DNA of 64,000 bases from Mesodorylaimus sp. YZB2_4 (GCA_030248295.1 JASANH010001439.1:62001-126000); one strand, 5' to 3'; positions 1 through 11,935 are shown, counted from the stretch's first letter. Numbers and translations: made by a program. The notes: generated by a model not told the origin, from the sequence alone.

Positions 1-1579
1 CTTCCATATGCTTTATTATGGACCCGATTACAAGTTCATGAATTTAAAGCCTTTTAGCTTTGAGCCCCAGAGTTCACTGGGGGCTGTACCTAACAAGTAA
101 CATATATAATAATGAAAAACTGGGTTATCCACTGCACAAGGTAATAAAGATCAGGAAAAGAAGATTATCCTGTCCTATCGACTCCCCACCGACACGAGCC
201 AACAGAAAGACAACGCGCTTGCGATCCAAAAGCAGTGTCAGCAAAGGCTAGCGTGGACACATCGACAGATCCACGCGTATACACGCAAGAAATAGATCAT
301 TTCCTTATGTATAAATCATAAGATTGAGCCAACTCTCATGGGCAGCCATAATAAAAGAATTTACTCGGCTTCAAATAGTTGTCATTATTATTTTCCCGCC
401 TGAAGTTGCATATCTCAGTTCTCAGGCAATCTGGCAGACGACAGAACCTCACAACTCACTGACTCACGACAAAGAGGTGAAACTCTGAACACAGTTTTTA
501 GAATATGCCCCAACAGGGACTGAACGAGAGAAAAAAGTTTTCCTGCATGTGAACTAAAATATTATTCGCCACTATACTACGTGTTGTGTGTTCAACATTT
601 CGCGCATGTGTGACCTAGGCTCACCGAATTCCTCTGCAGACCTAAATTCCATCCTTTGGATGAGTCACCAAATTCATCTTATCTTTAAAGTAATTTAAGC
701 ACTTATAAATTCCATGCATTGGGTCAAAAGTGCCAGGCGCGCAAAACATCCCAGTGTCTGAAGTTTGTTGCGCCCCATTGCTGCTAGAATGTCTTACGAA
801 GCTGCACATTCATTAGAATTCTAGCCTGAGTAGGAGATTGCGCAATTGGAAGAGAAACCTGTCCTGCAAGTATAATTACATTTTTCACAACGCAGTCCCT
901 GAAATATCCACTATACAAGAGCTGCAGATGTGGGCATTTTCTAGGAGCCACCCTCCCCAAGCTGGTGACATAAATGAGGCTAGTTGTTATGGTCTACTTG
1001 TCAACCCGAAAACCGCGAGTATATGTAACTAGCCGGTTGCCAGGCAGGATCTTTCTCGATCACCTTTTGTCAGCCTGGACTGGCCTGCTCCGAAGACGCA
1101 TCAAAGCCGCATCTACTTCCTTACCCAGTTTCATTCCTTGATATTTTTGCTAATAGATAGATAGGTACCTACATACATATATGACGCGGGCAAGTTTCTG
1201 CACATAGAAGAATCACCGGTGAAGATTTTGTAAAGATTTTTGGTACACACCTTCCCCAACTTGTCCCTCATATCCATATCAAATTTCATCGGTTTTTGCC
1301 GCACGGTTTGCGAGTTATAGCGAAAATAAAAAACCAAGACGGGATTTTCGCCCTCGCACGCCTAGTATGAGTGGAGCTTGAACGGATAGAGATCTTGGAA
1401 ATTTCTTCGGAAGAACTTAATCTAATGTGAAGTTACGCTAAGAATCAAAATTTTATTGCCTTATGACATCAGGCTGTTGAGATATCGTTGTTGTTGTGGC
1501 ACATGTACTATACATGGATTAAACATAAACTTTGTTTCGTCTTGATTTGAAAGAAATTTTGTACTTCTGATCCATTTAT
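1..1579. other. No gene recognised (left-edge intergenic)
   Basis: The only reading frames here are short and show no recognisable domain, signal peptide or splice structure. I see no SINE head or inverted repeat of note. It may hold the 3' flank of the crystallin-like gene that ends at 1580 on the minus strand, but I could not find a clear AATAAA there. Confidence 0.4.
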
Positions 1580-2428
1580 CTACCACAAAATGTAATCGTT
1601 GATTGCCTGTTTGTGATTTTGGATTAAGCGTTGCCTGAAAACGTCATCACAACTTACCAAATCTGAAGTGTCGTAATCTTGTGTCGTGATCTTAGAAGTA
1701 GTGGGAATCGTTGTACTCGTAGTCTTTGTCATTTGATCAGTGCACACGCACACAATTGACATTACATTTTTTTCATATGCAGGTTCGAATTGCATATAAT
1801 TTCTTCCACTGCTTTCGCCATACAAATCAGCGCATCGACCTCGATACTTCTGACCTGTGCACAACCTTAGAACGCAATCTGGGTTTACTTCTGCTGATGA
1901 AATGGATCCGCTCCAAGATCCTTGCAAGAATGATGTCCGATTGCCAGATTCGACTAGCAATCGCTCGCCTCGGCAATACTGACCTTTGTAGAGGACAGCG
2001 CACAAAATACGACCATCAGGCATATGCGTGGTGACTGTCATGGGACAAGCTACTTTGTCCACTTGCAATCGATCCATGCCGTGGTCATGGGAAGTGAGTA
2101 TGACTGAACTGGACCTGTTCATGGGCATGGAGACATTTTGGTTACTTGGATCATTTGTATATTGAGTGATTGTTATTAATGATCCATTTTTCTGTGAAGA
2201 ACCATCTTTGCCCACAAAATTGATTATCTGAAAAGTCAAAAATTTGTGCGATTATTAATAAAACTCCCGTTGACTTACTCTGAGTTCATAAGTTGGAGGG
2301 AGACTTGAGTTTGATGATGGTATATACTTCGGTGTAGTATTTTGTGTTTTTGGCGCTGAATTTCGTAATGACTCACCAAAAACAAGAGTATAGCTTTGAA
2401 GAAATATTGCAAAATATGAAATCGACAT
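1580..2428 (-). CDS. Secreted beta/gamma-crystallin-like protein, two exons
   Basis: Exon 1 is 2279-2428 and exon 2 is 1580-2227. The 51 bp intron has a GTAAGT donor and a TTTTCAG acceptor, and both exons meet in phase 0. The ATG at 2426-2428 opens a hydrophobic stretch (SYFAIFLQSYTLVFG) that looks like a signal peptide, so the product is probably secreted. Residues about 120-215 alternate aromatic and Cys-containing strands (CAVLYKGQYCRGE, CVLRLCTGQKYRGRC, NVMSIVCVC) in a pattern like a beta/gamma-crystallin or similar Greek-key domain. That fold call is my inference from the pattern. A Thr/Ser-rich tail follows (KTTSTTIPTTSKITTQ). A second good donor (GTAAGT) lies inside the frame near 1651-1656, after residues TSDL, so the true C-terminus could be spliced elsewhere. 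Read through to the stop, the product is 265 aa. No Ca-binding motif is clear. Confidence 0.55.
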
Positions 2429-3034
2429 TGTTCTCTCAAATTAGGTCTGATACTGGATTATTATTGCTCAAGGATCGATTCTGGAAAATACGAAAAAAAA
2501 GATGCTTGAAACTGCACAAGGCCTAGAATAGAGAAATCGAATAGTTTTGTATTTCTTCCTACTGTACAGTACAATAGCGCACCTGGGTTGCCTCGCCCGA
2601 AATATATATAAGCGAAAGGAACGGAAAAATTACCTCCCGATCACGACAATGTAGTTTGCACTGCCGCATTAAGGAGGACGCTGAAAATGAATTGATTCGT
2701 GAGGGAGAAAACGGAAATTGCTGAATCGTCAATAAACAAGGTGCATATTTGATCAAAAAAAAGGGCAAACAGACGACAGCTTGCGACAGCTCGGGTACAC
2801 AGAGAGCTATGCAAGGTGGCACCATTTCCGGGCAGAAAAAAGTTTACCATATATGCACTCAAAAACCCGAAAAATTTTTTCAATTTTTGTGGGAACGAAA
2901 GTTTTTAATCCTGTTTGTACATGCACGTGCTGTCATGAAAACTGATGATTTCACTCCCAAAATCAGACACCTATAAAACTGTAGAAAATGTAATTCTAAG
3001 TAACTTCTTTAGGGATCATGGTCAGACACAGTTT

Positions 3035-3182
3035 CCATGCAAATCCATGTGGTAGCCAAATTATTCCACGCTGGATCCATGTGGTACATCGATTAAAGGT
3101 CTGGAAACCACATGGAAAATACATGGATCCACATGGAAGGCGTGGAAAACAGGGTTCCATGTGGTATCCATGTGGATCCACA
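3035..3182. repeat. CCATGTGG/CCACATGG cluster
   Basis: The 8-mers CCATGTGG and its reverse complement CCACATGG recur many times in about 150 bp, often as CATGTGGATCCA or ATGGATCCACATGG, so the segment is rich in short palindromes. A second smaller cluster lies at about 16085-16165. Both are non-coding and I do not know their function. Confidence 0.6.
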
Positions 3183-3419
3183 ATGGGATGTCATGGCAGG
3201 AAGAATCTGGGGTGCCCTTGTGATGGCTTACTTGATGGCCGGATCGGATCATCCGATATGGACTATCCTATCCTAAATTTTAAGCCATAAATTTGACACA
3301 ACTGCGCAATTTTCTCCGACCGCTCAGTGTAACGAGTGCGATGAGATCAATATACTTTATTGATGTTTCCTTTGCTCTGCTCATAAGCGAGCTTCTCATT
3401 ATTTGAGACCAGAGAAAGC

Positions 3420-3731
3420 ATGCGACGAAGCTCCCGTCCGCGAGCCTTGAGGCGTCCGATGGCGATCGAAATCGAAGAACCGAGCCCTCTGTCTGGTAGC
3501 TCGCAAGGAAGGTCGAGTCCCGTGGTCATCGAGGACGCCGATTTCGTGAACAAGCTGCTGCAGGAATGCTGTCCAGCCTGGAGACCTCATCCCAGCTACT
3601 TTCAGGACAAAGACAGCAGCCTCCCATTCGGTTCGCGCTACATGCCCTGCGACGAAATCGAAATGCGCAAACACCACCTGATCAACCGCCGGTGCGACCA
3701 CCTTTACCGGCCTCGTGGCCTGGTGGGTTAG
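3420..3731 (+). other. GC-rich open frame of unknown status
   Basis: A 103-codon frame with protein-like composition (IEIEEPSPLSG, VVIEDADFVNKLLQECC, FGSRYMPCDEIEMRKHH) runs into the 5' end of a tRNA-derived SINE near 3705. It starts at an ATG but shows no splice sites or domain I recognise. It could be a fragment of a host gene truncated by the SINE, or it could be chance: the region is CpG-rich and the opposite strand is open too. I assign no function. Confidence 0.2.
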
Positions 3732-3880
3732 GCGTCTGCCTCTCACGCCAGGTGCGCAGTTACGGGCGAGTGTTCGACTCGCGGGCCGGTAAATCATTTC
3801 GTGTAAAATGTGTCCCTTCACCCTCGAGTGCGCATAAGCGTTTGGTGATGTGGTAAAACATGAACATGATGAACATGAAA
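3705..3880 (+). mobile_element. tRNA-derived SINE, family 1, copy A
   Basis: The head looks like a tRNA. It has an acceptor-like stem (TACCGGC pairing with GCCGGTA), an A-box-like GTGGCCTGGTGGGTTAGG, and a T-arm/B-box GCGAGTGTTCGACTCGC. The body continues with AAATCATTTCGTGTAAAATG and ends in short AACATGAACATGAA-type repeats. Related copies lie at about 21625-21785 and 33300-33420, with a partial one near 20480-20540. The shared non-tRNA tail argues for a SINE rather than a working tRNA gene. Confidence 0.6.
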
Positions 3881-4840
3881 GCATGAATGACTCATGAGTA
3901 AATAGCCATGATAGCAAATACTGTAAATAGCCATGGTAGCAAATACTGTTGGTTATTTCACATGATTCAATCTGATCCGGCCGTGAGACCTACCACATAC
4001 TGTTATTTCCCGTAACATGAAATTCTGTGCTGGGCGGTCCACACAGCTCCAGTCAAAAAGGAACTTCACTACATGGGCCCTAACTGTATGCGCAGCTTCC
4101 ATGAGGCTGAAGTGGACGCAAGAACATGCAGACACTTTGAAGAGCACTCACAACTCTGCTGTGATTACTGTGTGAGCACGGAAGTCCTCCACTTTTACAG
4201 CTGTCAGTTTTCTCCCCTTGGACTGGAGGGAAGGCATTCGATGCACGGTTTAGCATGGCCTGTAAGCGTACCACGAGCGTCCGTAAGCGTGGGCTACAGA
4301 ACTGAAAACACCCAGCTTAGTTTATTTCAGAATTGCAACCACACAGAGACCAGTGGAGATCTGTCTAACGATAAGAGTGTCATAAGTATTTGAAAAATAT
4401 GTTCAGACCACAAACTGTCCTGTTTCTGATAATGTTATCACTGTAGATATGCACATCCAATCCATAATTTTTCAACTCATGTTTTAATTTTCGTATGGTT
4501 TTCCCACTTTTTGTTGTGGTCACTAAAATGAACTACCTGCGTGCATGGGGTGGCGGTCGAGCAGTTCCTGGTCGTGAACGTTCTGAACCTGGATTCGAAC
4601 TTTTTGCCGCGATCTTGCACTTGGATGTGCTGATCTAAAATATAGTCTTTTTGCGAAGGTTGGAGGGGGGGCTATTAGAAGTGCAGGCAACGTAACCACA
4701 CCCAGCGTGCACTTCTTAAAGAATACTCGATTTTTAAGATCATCCGGTAAAAATTATTTTTTAATTTCTTTTTCTAAAATCATTAGCCAAAATCACTAGC
4801 ATGAAATCATTCGCTTTTAAAATAATTTATAAGCCATTGA

Positions 4841-5764
4841 TCAAAAAGAATTTGAGTGTCGTACCTTTTCAATACCAAGTAAAGCTTGAAATTGTTTCCC
4901 GCTAATATCGTTCTTAAAGTCTAAAATGAACTCAGTTGTAGCTAGTTCAGCTAATCTGGCTGCCTCAGCGTGGAGTTTTCCATGCGCTGATTCACTCGTG
5001 TCTTTGGTGATGCCACCCTGTGGTTGATTGGTGCCGTCTGTACTGCCGCCGTGATTACATTTTCCTGGTGGCTTCTTGATCTCGTTTCCCCGAGCGTCTT
5101 TTTCCCCCGCATAATAACCGCTGGTCAATTTCTTGGTAATCAAATTATTGGGGCACCCATCCGCGTTCTTACATGGTCTGCAAGTCGGTGCCTTTGGATG
5201 AGCTATTGGCACACCAAAATTTTTGTATCCAAGCCTCCCTAAAGTTCCAGGACTGGCTTCTTTCATTCCAAGTTCGACCCAGTTACTGTGAGCATAAAAA
5301 TCTTGGATAGCGTGTATCGCTATTCCTATTTCCTTTCTCGCCGCAGCTAAATTATTTTTTGCCAATGCCGCTTTCGCTCGTTTTCTTCGTTGAACTAAAT
5401 TTTCAAATCCATCAGAAAATGATTCGCCATCAAAATGTAAATAATCTGTCCAAAACATAGTTTTATCAGAATCAGTGAATTTATTTCCCTCAATTATTTC
5501 TTGTACAGCATTTATATAAGATGTTTGTAAATGCACTTCGCAAGAAGAAAGAGTTGGAAACGTTTTAAAAATGTATTTGCGAACAGCCGCTTTTATGCCG
5601 TTTTTGGTAATCGATTCGTGAGTTGCGTGTGGGGGAGCCCAACTGAAGGAAGTTACAGTCTGAGGACAAATAAAAATGATGAAACTGGTAATCGCGTTGA
5701 AAGCCATCGCTTCGGGGAAGAACCACATTGGTTGTGAGGTGCAGTAAGCTTGCGTTGGGTGCAT
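4841..5764 (-). CDS. VWA7/HET-C-like N-terminal domain protein, secreted
   Basis: The ATG at 5762-5764 opens a 307-codon frame. A later ATG (residue 20) starts MAFNAITSFIIFICPQ, a good signal peptide, and may be the real start. The core has IHAIQDFYAHSNWVELG, the H-x3-D-x3-H-x-N pattern shared by the N-terminal region of animal VWA7 proteins and fungal HET-C. In those families it resembles the metal-ligand motif of alpha-helical zinc phospholipase/nuclease folds. Further on are CKNADGCPN, GKCNHGG and GKLHAEAARLAELA, also in keeping with that family. A GT donor (AAG then GTACGA, near 4862) could splice out of the frame after GIEK, but no downstream von Willebrand A exon is visible. The product is therefore either a stand-alone domain or a truncated gene. 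Family call is fairly sure; function in this organism unknown. Confidence 0.65.
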   Translation of the reverse strand: MHPTQAYCTSQPMWFFPEAMAFNAITSFIIFICPQTVTSFSWAPPHATHESITKNGIKAAVRKYIFKTFPTLSSCEVHLQTSYINAVQEIIEGNKFTDSDKTMFWTDYLHFDGESFSDGFENLVQRRKRAKAALAKNNLAAARKEIGIAIHAIQDFYAHSNWVELGMKEASPGTLGRLGYKNFGVPIAHPKAPTCRPCKNADGCPNNLITKKLTSGYYAGEKDARGNEIKKPPGKCNHGGSTDGTNQPQGGITKDTSESAHGKLHAEAARLAELATTEFILDFKNDISGKQFQALLGIEKVRHSNSF

Positions 5765-7191
5765 TATTCCCGATGTCTAGGACATGATCTGAATCTTTTT
5801 ACAATTTGAATTCTGGGAAGAATACATATTTGCAGGGCAGAAGTCACAGAGAAGATTAAAGCCGCTCACAGTCCTAAACGGATTCTGCAGGGACTCCGCA
5901 GCTGTCCGTGCTCCTCAAGAGCATGAACACCCAGGAGCGTCAAGCCCAACATTGTTCTTTGTGCTGGGTAGCCAATGGCCCCACAGCGTCAGCAAATAAG
6001 CAACGATGGAGAAAAGTTTTGCTGCTTTTCTACGGCGAGACACAAGCGAATTTTGATATACTTGTGCTTATGCTGCTCAGAGTCTCAGCTACGAGCGGGA
6101 TCGAATGGTTGTAATAACTCCGAGAAACAACCAATGATGGACCGAGTAGACAAAAAAACCATGGCAAAGTGAATTTTCGTCCTAGGAACACTGTTGAAAC
6201 AGAATCAAAAACATAAGCCTCGAGCGGGAGTCGAACCCGCACTCTTGATGTTTATCAGTTCCATGTACGTGTTTTTTTTCACTACGTTTCCAGACACTTG
6301 ATTTTTCCCTCCATCACCTTACGACCAGAATTTTGTCACGTAATTTTGCTATGCTTGTGTTTGTCATTTTTGTTAGCCGTGTCCGCGCAGTGTCATGGCA
6401 GCACTTTCGGGTGGCTAAATCAGGCAACGTCTAGGTCCTGGAAAAGATCCAAAAAGATAGCTATGCCAAACATATTACCGAGTTTCCCCGTGAAAAATTC
6501 AACAGCTGTGAAACCTTACGGAATTCTAAAATAAATGTAATATTTTCTTGTCTGCCGTTGAGCGAATTCAATTTAAGCAGGAGCAACCAATTAAAAATGA
6601 GCAGCTGCAAATGCAGGGCTAATTTGGAGAAATCACTCTTTTTACAGACATCACACTGTACTGTAGTACACGCTTATTCGTGCTTTCGAAATTGGTTTTT
6701 CAGTCTTCTTTTAACATGTTCTTTTGCATCTTGAATGTTTCTCAGACTTTGAGTGCAATGAATGAACAATGATGATAATAATCAATTATGAGCATGTTCC
6801 AGCAAAAATCGATGCTACAGTTTCTCCTTCGCGCAGTTACAAAGGCATTATTTAAAAAATAATTTTTTATCAAGTAACGTTTGCGTTTGCAATGTGTCCG
6901 TATCATGTCACATTCCCTGGTCATATGAAAAGTAAGCTGGGTTAGTACACAATCATTCGTGTATTATGCTTCATATTACGTGTTTACGCTCGACAAATTC
7001 TTTATCTTATAATCACAAATTCCCACACATCGAGCCCATAATGAATCTTTAAATGCACACTCAGTTTACTAAGCAAATACAATGTTTCAAAAATTCTATT
7101 TTCCTCCCTAACCCCCATATTCATCACTCCGCCAAAGGGCTTCGTATTCGACCCGTATTTCTCCGAACTGGTTACAGTCAAAAATCTCTTC
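5765..7191. other. Intergenic, one SINE-like fragment
   Basis: I see no gene. A minus-strand tRNA-like T-arm (GCGGGTTCGACTCCCGC) lies at about 6220-6240, described separately. The rest is AT-rich and unremarkable. Confidence 0.4.
6185..6305 (-). mobile_element. tRNA-like SINE fragment (family 2, partial)
   Basis: On the minus strand the segment contains GCGGGTTCGACTCCCGC, a complete T-stem and loop, followed by CTCGAGGCTTATGTTTTTG. The part after the B box resembles that of the family 2 copies at 22384-22560 (+) and 12590-12776 (-). No full tRNA cloverleaf can be drawn, so I call it a SINE fragment. Confidence 0.4.
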
Positions 7192-8824
7192 ATGCCAGAG
7201 GAACCAGAAACATATAAAATTGATCTCAACAAATTTAATTATAAGAGAAATATATGTCGTATATTTTTTATAATAGGATATATTTCTTTGGTCGGCATAG
7301 CCATGTGGGATGTGACAAATATAATTAATGATTACATCCAAAATAATCGTTTGACTGTGGTAAAACAAAAAAATATAACAACGCATTTTCCATTTCTGGG
7401 TAAACCTAAAATTTCTATATCTCAACAATCCGTAGACGATTCTTGCACCATATTACCTGGTTTAAACGTAGAAAATGCCAAAAATGTGTGCAAACAATAT
7501 TATTTAGGAGAAGATATCGATTGGAAGAAACTTTCGAAATTTGATCAAAATCAAGCAATGGCAGTATTTGATCTTTTCATTTCGCATAACTCTTTTTTTA
7601 CATTGATCATATGGGCTATGAGTATCTTGAATCCAATAATCTTTGTTCGTTGAATTTGTTAAATATGGAAAAAGTTATAAATTCTTTTATTTCAAACACT
7701 GATAACATTGGTCGAGTGAGTCGGGCTTGGTCAATAATTCAACCATTAGTGATAAGAAAATTATTCGAACCAGAAAAAGTATCATATCCAGTAATTTTAG
7801 ATCGTATAGATTTTTATAACATTGAGTTTTGGATAAATTTAAAAAAGAATTGCCCGTAAGTTATGACCAGCGTAGTATAAAATATGAACTTGATTGGATC
7901 GACTTGGATAACGAGAATTTTATCCGACCTAAACAGGATACTGCAATTTTATTTCACGGAATGACAGATCTTTTTCGCCTCAATTCTTATATACCAAAGG
8001 AGAGCGAAATAACTGAGTTAACTATAAATATACGAAATCAAGGAGTTTTTGATATTTCAGCAGTCAGCGATATTTGTGATAAAATATTTGATAATGAACA
8101 AGAATGTTTAGGTTATTTAGAAAAGCAAACAATTTAAGAAAAATGTGATTGAACTCAATTCAGCCGATTCTTAATTAGGGCCATGGAAATGAAAACTAAT
8201 TCAGAATCAGTGTATCCTGATCACTTTTGTACATTAGAAATTTATCGAAAATGCTGGACGGAGGCAAGAAAATTTGGAGATGGAAGAAACAAATTAGCTA
8301 AAATCGATGGTAGATGTAAACCATGTCATTTTTCGAAAAATAATTATGAAATTGAGGTTAGACCGCTTTTTGCATCAAAAGATCGTCAATATCCGAGACT
8401 CCAATTATTTTTTCGATGCTCCGACTTGACGTACACTTTATTCGAAGAGAAGCTACAATTTACACTTTGACAATTTATTGCACTAATTGGTGGAAGTTTA
8501 GGATTATATGTCGGGCTAAGCATGATTTCCGTTTTACACATGATATCATCTATGTATGAAAAATATGAAAAAATTCAAAAGCAACTTAAAAATAACAAGA
8601 AAGAAGAAAGTCAAATAAAAAAATGGTATGCCATTGGTCAACAATTATTTTTATATGATAATCAGGAAGAAAAAAGTAAAGAGAATCAGAGAGTACAAAT
8701 TGAAAAGTTAAAAGAAAATATGGAAAACCGATTTGAGACAATCGAGCAAACACTGCATAATCTAAAAGAAGAAATAGATTTAGGAAAATTAAAACGTGAA
8801 ATGAAAACGAGCACAAAATTGTGA
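7192..8824 (+). pseudogene. DEG/ENaC channel pseudogene, copy 1
   Basis: The translated pieces line up end to end with the copy at 13581-15125 and with the DEG/ENaC layout. There is a short N-terminus and TM1 (IFFIIGYISLVGIAM), a Cys-containing extracellular region with INIRNQG and HFC, and TM2 with the GGSLGLYVGLS signature. A Lys/Glu-rich coiled tail follows TM2. The frame is broken: shifts near 7600-7640 and near 7840, then in one frame TAA at 8135, TGA at 8150 and TGA at 8468. Everything from about 7840 to 8824 is otherwise in a single frame. The aligned sister copy has sense codons at these positions, so I read decay rather than introns or recoding. Intact relatives are amiloride-sensitive, often peptide- or proton-gated sodium channels. 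Confidence 0.65.
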
Positions 8825-9101
8825 AATGCATATAATATGAAATATTTTTCTGATCTGACACCCTTAGCTCTCTGAAGCATTTTGAAAGCTGTGGATCGTG
8901 CTGCGTGAATTAAATGTATACGGTCCGTGTTTTGGCTTACTTTATATTTATCTCCTTACTTAGCATTTGTAACAGCTGTTATATTTTAGTCTTGAAACTT
9001 ACATACATGAATGACTACTTTAATTTGCACGAAATATCACTTGACCTTTTTTCGAATCGCATATGTAGCACATGTATCAGAAACTTGTCCTCGGCCTTGA
9101 C

Positions 9102-11883
9102 CTAATCATTCCGTGTTTCCACATAGAATTGGAACGGGGCAGGGGCGCATATGACGCCCACCTGTGGCTTTAATCGGGATTTTGGCTGCTCGTCGACAAA
9201 ATAAAATCGAAAACGATTTATTAGACCAGTAATCACAATGAATAATTCCATGCGGGCCAGTGATTCACCAAGGCACATTCTTTTGCCTGTAATAAATCCT
9301 TTCTCTGATTCCGACAAGTACAGTTTATTTTGTTATGCACACTTCGGAAACACTGTGCAAAATACAAAATGTAATTATTTGCCTAGTTAGTTCAGCATTG
9401 TCTTAGGAGTTTCTGTATACCTGACAATACCTATATTTTATGTTTTGTATGTTAAATATATAATTGATGTCTATAAAAGCAATCATATAAGTGAGTTATG
9501 ATGTAACATGTACATGATTATGAATATATATATGTATATGATATATATATATATATGTGTTTCTGTACATATGTACATGTACACATATATACACGTATAT
9601 CATATGATCTCATATATGTCTATGATCATACGATATGCGTTTATATGTGTCACATATAAATATAAATATAAGTCTATGACAATATTTATAAGTATATAGA
9701 CATATATCAGAAATATATATGACAAAGATTTTTATTAGTATGTATGTATACCAAAAATAATATATGACGTGAAGATATATATATATATATATATACATAT
9801 ATATAATTTCCGTTCGAATATAATTTTGAATATTTTTTTAAAATATTTAAATCATGTCATCCAATAAAGAGGCTGTCTTTGAAATTTACTGAAAGTGCCT
9901 AAACAAAAGATAGGTTAAGAGGCACTACTTCCTGATTATCTAAAAATAGGTTCGTCCTTCCTAACTTCTCTTATCAGTATCACACTCGGCCCATACCAAT
10001 GAAAAGTCCCTTGCGCAAGCAAATAAAATTCTATGAGCCTCTTATAACCCTAGTCGTGACATCTCAAATCACTGCAGTTCCAGAAAAAAGGGGCAACGCA
10101 TGTTCCATTCTGACAGACTCCCTGCAGTCCGCATACTGTACCTGCCAGAAATGGAATGAGCTTCGGATCTCTGATTACTTTACCAGTGGAATCCAGAAAT
10201 CTATATGGATAGAATTTCATAGGATCAGGAAACTCCTCTGGATTCCACAGTACACCTGTGAGAAAAGGTATAATTGTCGTATTCTTTGGAATATCGTATC
10301 CCATCAAGTTTATGGGCTCCAATGTGCGTCTGGCCACACCAAATGGCGATAAATTGGAAATACGTTGGATTTCCATGATTACAGCTTCGCAAAATGGTAA
10401 TTGCACTTTGTCCGCATAATTTGGCAAACTCAGGCCAACACGATTTCGAATTTCAATAAACATCTTCTGTTGTATCTCTGGGTAATAAGCCAATAGGAGA
10501 AGTGCAGATCGGATAGTCGTCGATGTAGTTTCAGTGCCAGCGGCAAAGAGATCAAAAACTGTTGCGAGAAGTTGTGTGTCTGTAAAACTGGCATTTTCCT
10601 TGTCCCCACAGGCTTTCATGTAAGCGTGGATATAATTTGTTGGTGCTGACTCTGAATCGTAAGTTTCCTTCGTTTTTTTCATCTCGTTTCTTGTAAATTC
10701 AAGAAATTCGTTCGCTTCTCTTCTAAGTTTTTGAACCTGCAATATAATTTCTTTTTTAAGCCGGAAAATTATATCTTTTCAACTACTGTATATTATATAA
10801 CGTATAATATATTGGGTACTAATTGAACTATATTGTAACTTTTTAATTGGGTACACTATAAAGGTCAGCCAGAGTGACGGTCCACCGAGGCACTTACAAT
10901 TGGTAATTTACTGGTCAGCTTGGCCATTTTTGCAGACAGGACAAATGGTGATAAGAGGCCAACATTACTGCCAGCTGCCCGACTCGATAAAGCCATGAAT
11001 TGATGGACGAATTGTCGATCATCGTAATCGAATCGATGTCCAAAAATTAATTGGCTAACCACATTGGAGACAGCACATATTAACAACGGTTGTGGATTAA
11101 ATGCAGTGCCAGCGTCCGAATATTGTTTTATTTGTTCACTCAAATATTCTACTTCCTCTTTGATGTGTGGCTCGATTATTGGACGACCAAAACCAAAATC
11201 TCGCAATGTGGACAAAGCGAAACGGCGATGAATTTTCCATAAATTGCCTTCTGAGAAGATGATACCTGAAAAAAAATTCAGGGGTGGACTCTGATATAAC
11301 TGCCGATGGAATCTGTTTTCGAGACATTTATCGCTGAAAAGTCATGAAAACAGGCTACTCGTTTCGAAGCAAGGGTCGCTTCAGCAATTTAGCGATGACT
11401 GAATTCTTCGATAAAAGGAACGAAAATCGTAAACGATTGAGGGGGATGGGGTACCAAAATTCTCAGCTTTTCTAATGAAACTACCAGCATCATTAAATTT
11501 TGGTCCCTTCCTCCCTCTGGATGACTCCCACTGTACATACCATGGTATCGTAGGTTTTCAGGCAGAAGTGAGAATAGTTTAGGACGACCAGCAAACGCAT
11601 CGGCTTGTTTGACTAGTGCTTCTTGAATGCACTCATAATTGCCGAGCACGATGACCAGCTGGTCGGCGATGTACATTTTGAAGAGGGGACCATACTTTTT
11701 TATCTGCTTCGAAACGATCAAATGCTGATCTGCTCCCTTCCAGTATTCTAGAGCACTGCCCAAAAATGGCAAACCTACAGGACCAGGTGGAAGATTTTTT
11801 GGAATAGATAAGTACCAGTGGATGGTTGTGATAAGAAGTACAGTTATTACGAGGGCAATTATACCAAATATTAGAGAAACCAT
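9102..11883 (-). CDS. Cytochrome P450, CYP2-like, four exons
   Basis: Exons are 11541-11883, 10898-11265, 10142-10736 and 9102-9286. All junctions are GT-AG and the phases agree, giving 496 aa, normal for a microsomal P450. An N-terminal membrane anchor (ALVITVLLITTIHWYL) is followed by the proline hinge LPPGP (31-35), the I-helix AAGTETTS (about 302-309), the K-helix EIQR (about 359-362) and a PERF-like FYPYRF. The haem loop FLAGKRMCLG, with the thiolate Cys at about 440, is completed across the last intron. Sequence style (KYGPLF, GIIFSEGNLWKIHRRF) matches the CYP2 clan. The product should be an ER-bound monooxygenase acting on lipophilic substrates; the substrate is unknown. A TATA box lies 53-60 bp upstream of the ATG. 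A longer reading starting at TTG 11904 is not needed. The gene looks intact. Confidence 0.88.
9497..9806. repeat. (TA)n/(TATG)n low-complexity tract
   Basis: About 300 bp of alternating TATATA, TATGTATA and CATATA lies in the last intron of the P450 gene (9287-10141). A similar tract lies upstream of the gene at about 13079-13253. Confidence 0.8.
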
Positions 11884-11935
11884 GATATTCTGGGCTAACT
11901 TCAAAACATAAGCAGTAGCGTTGAGTGATGACCCA

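Larger units (their letters stand above)
2429..4840. other. Intergenic with repeats, no convincing gene
   Basis: This stretch contains a CCATGTGG inverted-motif cluster (3035-3182), a GC-rich open frame of unknown status (3420-3731) and a tRNA-derived SINE (about 3705-3880). I searched it for further exons of the VWA7-like gene on the minus strand. I found no MIDAS (DxSxS) motif or other von Willebrand A segment. Confidence 0.4.

Noticed and set aside
8135..8470. In-frame TAA/TGA codons in the DEG/ENaC copies as programmed readthrough or a variant genetic code
   Set aside because: Tryptophans in the P450, GPCRs and FARSA are TGG and those genes end at normal stops. The two channel copies have lesions at different sites plus frameshifts, so decay is simpler.
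11389..11540. Extension of P450 exon 1 to 11389
   Set aside because: A GTATGT donor at 11540 and the phase-matched acceptor at 11266 restore the conserved YHG-IIFSEGNLW junction; the read-through tail has no P450 similarity.
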